A DNA stretch of 64,000 nt from Diorhabda sublineata (taxonomy: Eukaryota; Arthropoda; Insecta; Coleoptera; Chrysomelidae), in assembly GCF_026230105.1 (NCBI RefSeq), contig NC_079474.1, forward strand, positions 20,912,794-20,976,793. The letters run 5' to 3'. A program made the translations under genes and the position numbers. The stretch's first letter is position 1; each line of letters opens with the position of its first letter. Of the stretch, positions 63,501-64,000 are shown in pieces. The notes below the pieces were generated by a model that searched no databases, had not been told where the DNA came from, and worked only from the letters and a program-made list of their open reading frames with translations.

Positions 63501-64000
63501 AAATTCTTATATATCTGAGTGGGTTTGCATCTTACTTTGTCAGATATCGTCGATTAACATCCATTGAAGCCCATTGAGGTCAATTATCACTTTGAGTTGA
63601 TTGAAAATTTTCAAAGTCTATCTTCCCAATTTGAAGTCGAATTTCAACATTTCTTATATATTTGAGTGAGTTTGCATCTAATTTTGTCAGATATCGTCGA
63701 TTAACATCCATTGGAGTCGATTGTCACTTTGTGTTGGTTGAAAATTTTCAAAGTCTATCTTCCTAATTTTAAGTCTAAACTCATAAATTCTTATATATCT
63801 GAGTGGGTTTGCATCTTACTTTGTCAGATATCGTCGATTAACATCCATTGAAGCCCATTGAGGTCAATTATCACTTTGAGTTGATTGAAAATTTTCAAAG
63901 TCTATCTTCCTAATTTGAGGTCGAATTTCAACATTTCTCATATATTTGAGTGAGTTTGCATCTTACTTTGTCAGATATCGTCGATTAACATCCATTGAAG
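60501..64000. repeat. Terminal segment of the window, with a 2,311-bp-spaced partial duplication
   Basis: Monomers of both classes continue to the last base. Part of 61,120-61,540 recurs at about 63,430-63,850. The rare ttgagttgattg is at 61,281 and 63,592 (step 2,311), and aagtctaaactcataaattc is near 61,178 and 63,489. The variant gtgttggttgaaaa appears near 61,421, 62,861 and 63,732. The array does not end within the window. Confidence 0.8.

Larger units (their letters stand above)
1..64000. repeat. Satellite DNA array, 137/147-bp monomer, about 440 copies
   Basis: The whole window is one direct tandem array. The same blocks recur every 137, 146 or 147 bp from the first base to the last: cattgaagtcgattgtcac, ttgattgaaaattttcaaag, tctatcttcctaattt, gagtgagtttgcatc and cagatatcgtcgattaac. 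I saw no monomer in reverse orientation and no interruption by unrelated sequence. A hand-counted 137-bp consensus is about 31% G+C. The array begins before base 1 and continues beyond base 64,000. Long uninterrupted arrays like this are known as centromeric, pericentromeric, subtelomeric or heterochromatic-knob satellites in eukaryotes. Which of these applies cannot be read from the sequence. The family and the species are not recognised. Confidence 0.97.

Noticed and set aside
1..64000. CRISPR array (regular direct repeats)
   Set aside because: Whole 137-147-bp units are similar throughout, with no short conserved repeat alternating with unique spacers. The pattern is satellite.
1..64000. 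CENP-B box (mammalian-type motif)
   Set aside because: I looked for the ttcg...cggg core in the consensus and saw nothing resembling it on either strand.
1..64000. Telomere repeats, rRNA, tRNA or 5S clusters
   Set aside because: No short telomere-type hexamer or heptamer runs and no RNA-gene sequence were visible. All sequence fits the monomer.
1..64000. Embedded retrotransposon or DNA transposon
   Set aside because: No stretch departs from the monomer long enough to hold one, and no terminal repeats or target-site duplications were seen.
1..64000. Naming the species from the 147-bp monomer
   Set aside because: Several plant and animal lineages have satellites near this length, and I do not recognise the consensus, so any name would be a guess.

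Overview
The window is a single, uninterrupted head-to-tail satellite DNA array. Both ends lie inside the array, and I found no unique sequence, transposon, RNA gene or credible protein gene between them. The monomer is AT-rich (about 31% G+C in a hand-counted consensus). It occurs in two main lengths, 137 bp and 147 bp, with a frequent 146-bp form, so the window holds roughly 440 monomers, all in the same orientation. This is the architecture of eukaryotic centromeric, pericentromeric or other heterochromatic satellite DNA. I do not recognise the family and cannot name the organism. A 147-bp monomer suits many plants and animals, and length alone decides nothing.

The length difference is a 10-bp module at the monomer junction. 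The 137-bp form carries the 10-mer once, the 147-bp form carries it twice in tandem (ccattgaagc + ccattgaagt), and one monomer at 60,211-60,240 carries it three times. There are two sequence classes. Class I has aatttcaacattt in the middle of the monomer. Class II has aaactcatcaatt or aaactcataaatt there, often with gtgggtttgcatcttac downstream. Almost every monomer has an EcoRV site (gatatc), and most have a 14-bp perfect palindrome (ttgaaaattttcaa).

Layout. 1-1,905 is mostly 137-bp class I monomers. 1,906-20,285 mixes classes and lengths and holds two copies of a block at least 7.7 kb long, about 11.2 kb apart (1,365-9,055 and 12,610-20,285), plus nested tandem duplications with steps of 567, 724, 1,032, 1,272 and 3,476 bp. 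20,286-26,000 is dominated by class II monomers that carry an in-frame stop on the minus strand, with a 1.6-1.75 kb tandem duplication. 25,270-40,000 contains a 10,314-bp-spaced duplication and a clean 2,024-bp tandem duplication (28,337-32,384). 33,790-34,850 and 41,081-42,400 are short trimeric higher-order repeats (441 and 440 bp). 45,460-60,490 is built from large shared blocks copied at steps of about 3.5, 4.5, 5.3, 5.4, 6.3 and 9.8 kb. 60,500-64,000 continues the same material to the window end.

There are no genes to connect functionally. The many minus-strand open frames (49-residue repeats, longest 304 codons) follow from a 147-bp monomer being divisible by three and lacking stops in one frame. 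They break wherever a 137- or 146-bp monomer or a class II stop occurs. If the array has a function, it is most likely structural: nucleosome phasing, centromeric chromatin or heterochromatin.
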